A stretch of DNA of 20,900 nucleotides, from positions 1 through 20,900 of the forward strand of contig SLRF01000065.1 in assembly GCA_007131065.1 (NCBI GenBank), given 5' to 3'. The notes below the pieces were generated by a model that saw only the letters and a list, made by a program, of their open reading frames with translations, ran no database searches and was not told the origin of the DNA. Within the stretch, counting starts at the first letter, position 1; the number at the start of each line of letters is the position of its first letter. The translations under genes and the position numbers were made by a program. Shown piece after piece: positions 18,527-20,900 of the stretch. Origin of the DNA: Candidatus Saccharimonadota bacterium. Lineage in GTDB: Bacteria; Patescibacteriota; Saccharimonadia; QS-5-54-17.

Positions 18527-19204
18527 GTGATTTTACTAGATAGACTTTCTAAATCGTATGGTCCGAGTACGGCGCTGGCTCGGGTGAATCTACATATTCA
18601 TCCTAAGGAGTTCGTAACAGTGGTGGGGCATAGTGGCGCCGGCAAATCGACTTTGATACGTCTAATGATACGAGAAGAAGAGCCGACCTCAGGCAAGATA
18701 ATTATCGGTGGCATAGATTACGACAATCTCAAGAAGCGGGACGTACCCCAGTTGCGACGTAAGATAGGGGTGGTATTTCAGGATTTCAAGTTGCTACCAA
18801 ATCGCAACATCTATGAAAATGTAGCTTTCGCACTGGAGATAACCGGTACTAGACCTAGTGTCATCCAGCATACGGTGCCTAAAGTGTTGCAACTAGTCGG
18901 TCTTGCCGGCAAGGAAAAGAATTTCCCACAAGAACTATCAGGAGGAGAGAGGCAGAGAGTGGCTATAGCTCGTGCTGTAGTGCGTCAGCCGAAGATTTTG
19001 ATTGCAGATGAGCCGACCGGAAACCTAGACCCTAAGCACTCATGGGATATCATCGAGCTACTACTGAAGATTAATCGCTATGGCACGACCGTGATTCTAA
19101 CTACTCATAACCGAGATATCGTAAATGCATTGCAACGAAGAGTGGTGACGCTTCGTAATGGACGAGTCGTCAAAGACGAAGAGCGGGGAAGCTACGATGT
19201 CTAA
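18527..19204 (+). CDS. ftsE: Cell division ATP-binding protein FtsE
   Basis: This is a 225-residue ABC ATPase. I start it at GTG 18527 rather than ATG 18500 because the protein then begins MILLDRLSKSYG, the usual FtsE N-terminus, and because the stretch between the two looks like an extended -10 promoter. Walker A is G34-HSGAGKST42, the ABC signature LSGGE is at 137-141, and Walker B with the catalytic Glu is I159-ADE162 within ILIADEPTGNLDP. The Q-loop region reads VVFQDFKLLPNRNIYENVAF, typical of FtsE. FtsE and FtsX form a membrane complex that transmits ATP hydrolysis to periplasmic peptidoglycan hydrolases at the division site. ftsX follows 12 nt later, and the hydrolase-like gene comes after it. 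Confidence 0.93.
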   Translation: MILLDRLSKSYGPSTALARVNLHIHPKEFVTVVGHSGAGKSTLIRLMIREEEPTSGKIIIGGIDYDNLKKRDVPQLRRKIGVVFQDFKLLPNRNIYENVAFALEITGTRPSVIQHTVPKVLQLVGLAGKEKNFPQELSGGERQRVAIARAVVRQPKILIADEPTGNLDPKHSWDIIELLLKINRYGTTVILTTHNRDIVNALQRRVVTLRNGRVVKDEERGSYDV

Positions 19205-19216
19205 GGTGGTATCGTC

Positions 19217-20146
19217 ATGACCAAATCCCTAATCAGAAGATTGTTGATGTTATGGCGGATAATGGTCGCTGGTACTCGCAATTTCTTTCGAAACGCTTGG
19301 TTGAGTGTGGCCGCTACAGCCGTGATGGTGATTACTCTTACGATTATGTTGAGCGCAGTAATTTTTAATATGGCACTGGGGGATACGCTTGATCAGGTCA
19401 CAGAATCGATAGACGTAGCGATATTCTTCGAAGACGATGCTTCACGTGAGGCGATCGACGAATTGCAGTCGGAATTAATCGGACTCGAGAATGTGACGGC
19501 TGTTCAGTATATATCTAAGGCCGACGCATTGGAGCGATACCGTCGTGACAATATAGACAACCCCGACATACTAGAAGCGGTTAGCGAAGACGACAATCCA
19601 CTGCCACGGAGTCTAGAGATACAGGTTCAGGATCTAAACCAGATTGATGAGCTAATAATATTGAGTCAAGACGATAGGTTCATACCCATAATCGAGGATA
19701 CTAGTCTAGGCGAAGAGAGGCGACGCACTATTGAGCGTATAGCTGATACGCGCCAGTTTCTAATATCTTTCGGCGTGGTCGCCAGTTTAATATTCGCATC
19801 GGTATCTATATTGATAATCTTCAACACTATTCGCATGGCTATATTCGCTCGTGGAGACGAGATAGGTATTATGCGTCTAGTAGGAGCTACCAACGGATTC
19901 ATCAGGGGTCCATTTATATTCGAATCGATTCTTGACGGGATAATTGCTGCTGCTATTAGCTTGGGAATTATTTACCTAGCGCTTATGCAGGGTGCTACTC
20001 GATTGGTGGATTTTGTAAGCTTCGAAAATACTTTGGAATTTTTCACGGTGGCATGGCCACTGGTCGTGATTGCAACTGTGCTAGCCGGAGCGCTTATAGG
20101 CATCATATCTTCCATGATGGCGATGGTGAGATACCTCAAGCTCTAG
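19217..20146 (+). CDS. ftsX: Cell division protein FtsX (permease-like)
   Basis: At 309 residues, this has the four-helix FtsX layout: a basic cytoplasmic N-terminus, TM1 at about 29-53, a large extracellular loop (about 56-170) that in other bacteria contacts the peptidoglycan hydrolase or its activator, then TM2 (about 180-205), TM3 (about 233-255) and TM4 (about 280-303). The FtsX-family segment EIGIMRLVGATNGFIRGPFIFES lies between TM2 and TM3. The start has AGGTGG upstream and follows ftsE closely, so the two share a message. FtsX moves no known substrate; it relays FtsE conformational change across the membrane. The EnvC-like protein encoded next is its likely partner. Confidence 0.92.
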   Translation: MTKSLIRRLLMLWRIMVAGTRNFFRNAWLSVAATAVMVITLTIMLSAVIFNMALGDTLDQVTESIDVAIFFEDDASREAIDELQSELIGLENVTAVQYISKADALERYRRDNIDNPDILEAVSEDDNPLPRSLEIQVQDLNQIDELIILSQDDRFIPIIEDTSLGEERRRTIERIADTRQFLISFGVVASLIFASVSILIIFNTIRMAIFARGDEIGIMRLVGATNGFIRGPFIFESILDGIIAAAISLGIIYLALMQGATRLVDFVSFENTLEFFTVAWPLVVIATVLAGALIGIISSMMAMVRYLKL

Positions 20147-20166
20147 TGCTACGCTGCGCTTCGCAC

Positions 20167-20260
20167 AGGACCTAGGGGTTAGGATTTAGGGTTTAGTGGC
20201 CCTATAACGTATTCCGGCTATAAAACTATTTCCTAAACCCTGTATCCTAAATCCTCAACT
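20167..20260. repeat. Second telomere-like intergenic inverted repeat
   Basis: GGGGTTAGGATTTAGGGTTTAG (20175-20196) is an imperfect inverted copy of TCCTAAACCCTG..TCCTAAATCC (20231-20255). It uses the same TTTAGGG, GGATTTAGG and CCTAAACCCTG words as the block at 17232-17344. It begins 20 nt after the ftsX stop, so both copies sit just behind a gene's 3' end, like REP-type elements. Confidence 0.7.
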
Positions 20261-20264
20261 AAAG

Positions 20265-20300
20265 CTTTATAACTTTAAAAACTTTACGAACTTTATAACT
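20265..20300. repeat. Short tandem array of CTTTA units
   Basis: CTTTA begins at 20265, 20273, 20282 and 20291, giving four 8-9-bp units of the form CTTTA(t/a)(a)AA. The array is AT-rich and non-coding and sits between the telomere-like repeat and the terminator hairpin. Confidence 0.6.
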
Positions 20301-20333
20301 AATATTCCTCTCTCTGTAAAGTAAGTTTTTCGG

Positions 20334-20353
20334 CCGTTTTCAAGCGGTTTTTT
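20334..20353 (+). terminator. Probable intrinsic terminator of ftsEX
   Basis: CCGTT, loop TTCA, AGCGG (20334-20347) form a 5-bp stem with one G-U, followed by TTTTTT (20348-20353). The stem is short but the T-run is clear. It lies about 190 nt after ftsX, beyond the repeat block. Confidence 0.5.
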
Positions 20354-20401
20354 ATCTGTTGCGGGCATATTTTTCTCATGCTAATATCTAAAAGCTTGCG
20401 C

Positions 20402-20417
20402 TGTGATAATTATCACA
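20402..20417. promoter_or_regulatory. 16-bp perfect palindrome matching the CRP-type consensus
   Basis: TGTGATAATTATCACA fits TGTGA-N6-TCACA exactly. It is framed by a wider inverted repeat, TGCGC (20397-20401) and GCGCA (20429-20433). It lies about 80 bp upstream of the predicted start of the hydrolase gene, within reach of an activator. The half-site GTGATA is shared with the palindrome at 12481-12500. Confidence 0.55.
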
Positions 20418-20455
20418 AATAATTCGATGCGCAGGCCCAGATTAAGCATCTAAAA

Positions 20456-20484
20456 TAGACAACTTAATATTTTTAAAGTAATAT
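20456..20484 (+). promoter_or_regulatory. Promoter of the EnvC-like gene
   Basis: TAGACA (20456-20461) and TAATAT (20479-20484) have 17-bp spacing. The predicted start near 20491 is about 13 nt before the ATG at 20504. TGGAG at 20487-20491 would be at the very edge of the message. Confidence 0.5.
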
Positions 20485-20503
20485 TTTGGAGTACACAAGC
20501 ATA

Positions 20504-20900
20504 ATGCGACACACATTTAATATGCGTAAAACAAAAACTATCATTACTGTTAAAAATTCCTTTGCCGCCCTGGCGGTGCTGATTTTAGTAGTTGGTTCCA
20601 GTTCCGGGCTTTCGGCCCAGAGTGTGGGCGATCTGCAGAGACAAATCGACGCTGTAAACAACGATATAGACCGCTCTCAACAGAGAATAAACGACTTAAG
20701 GCAACGATCTGATACGCTTGAGAACAGACTGGCAATACTTAATGCCGAGGCAGATCAGCTCCAGGAGAGAATAAACGTTACAGAGCAGGAAGTTAGACAG
20801 ACACGGGCGCAGATTAGAGAAACTGAAGAAGAGCTGGAGCGTCTTAAGGGATTAATTCAGGAGAATGCCAAGACACTTTATAAACAAGGAAACCCTTCGA
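20504..20900 (+). CDS. EnvC-like coiled-coil peptidoglycan hydrolase or activator (3' end outside window)
   Basis: The frame is open to the last base (132 residues seen). It starts MRHTFNMRKTKT; a second in-frame ATG at 20522 is also possible. A signal peptide follows, with a hydrophobic core about 20-37 (AALAVLILVVGSSSG) and probable cleavage after LSA near residue 39. From about residue 40 onward it is a long heptad-rich coiled coil (VGDLQRQIDAVNNDIDRSQQRINDLRQR, LQERINVTEQEVRQTRAQIRETEEELERLKGLI), matching the N-terminal coiled coil of EnvC, CwlO or PcsB proteins that dock on FtsX. The C-terminal enzymatic domain (LytM, NlpC/P60 or CHAP) is not in the window, so hydrolase versus activator cannot be decided. 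Position directly after ftsEX strongly supports the FtsEX-controlled role. Confidence 0.8.
   Translation, partial: MRHTFNMRKTKTIITVKNSFAALAVLILVVGSSSGLSAQSVGDLQRQIDAVNNDIDRSQQRINDLRQRSDTLENRLAILNAEADQLQERINVTEQEVRQTRAQIRETEEELERLKGLIQENAKTLYKQGNPS

Noticed and set aside
1..20900. Recoded UGA (genetic code 25)
   Set aside because: Several genes end properly at TGA, including ATGA overlaps, a functional-looking RF2 is present, and no conserved gene has in-frame TGA.

Overview
The window reads as a compact bacterial chromosome segment from a Patescibacteria (CPR) lineage, most likely Candidatus Saccharibacteria (TM7). This is an inference from several features: a class I (archaeal-type) lysyl-tRNA synthetase, DUF11-type surface proteins with an LPEAG + hydrophobic segment + RRKLL tail, an ectodomain ending in Cys-Gly-Asn-Pro, and tightly packed housekeeping genes. 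TGA acts as an ordinary stop for mreC, mreD, serS and two other genes, and a normal prfB is present, so the UGA=Gly code of Gracilibacteria/Absconditabacteria is excluded. All supported genes lie on the + strand.

Layout. (1) 1-2719: end of mreC, then mreD and mrdA (PBP2), joined by ATGA overlaps: the wall-elongation operon. (2) 2757-6555: greA with its own promoter and terminator, class I lysS, serS and the ribosome hibernation factor hpf. (3) 6594-10584: secA and an M16 zinc peptidase. (4) 10717-17223: a cell-envelope accessory block. It holds a 581-aa membrane protein with a divergent LysM-like C-terminus; a 555-aa membrane-anchored coiled-coil protein whose GC content and codon use differ sharply from the rest, flanked by structured non-coding DNA; and two secreted proteins with near-identical LPEAG sorting tails. 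(5) 17352-20900: prfB, ftsE, ftsX and the start of an EnvC-like, coiled-coil peptidoglycan hydrolase or activator, the expected division-site hydrolase module.

Two styles of gene start coexist. lysS, serS, secA and ftsE have a -10 element ending 6-9 nt before the start codon and no Shine-Dalgarno sequence, so they look leaderless. greA, hpf and the surface-protein genes have a Shine-Dalgarno sequence.

The most notable non-coding signals are: a roughly 340-nt structured leader upstream of the GC-rich gene, including a 50-nt almost perfect hairpin; a roughly 210-nt region of nested helices downstream of it; two CRP-type palindromes sharing GTGATA-NN-TATCAC; and two intergenic blocks of telomere-like TTTAGGG/CCTAAA inverted repeats, at the ends of a surface gene and of ftsX. 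I found no tRNA, rRNA, CRISPR array, transposase or integrase.
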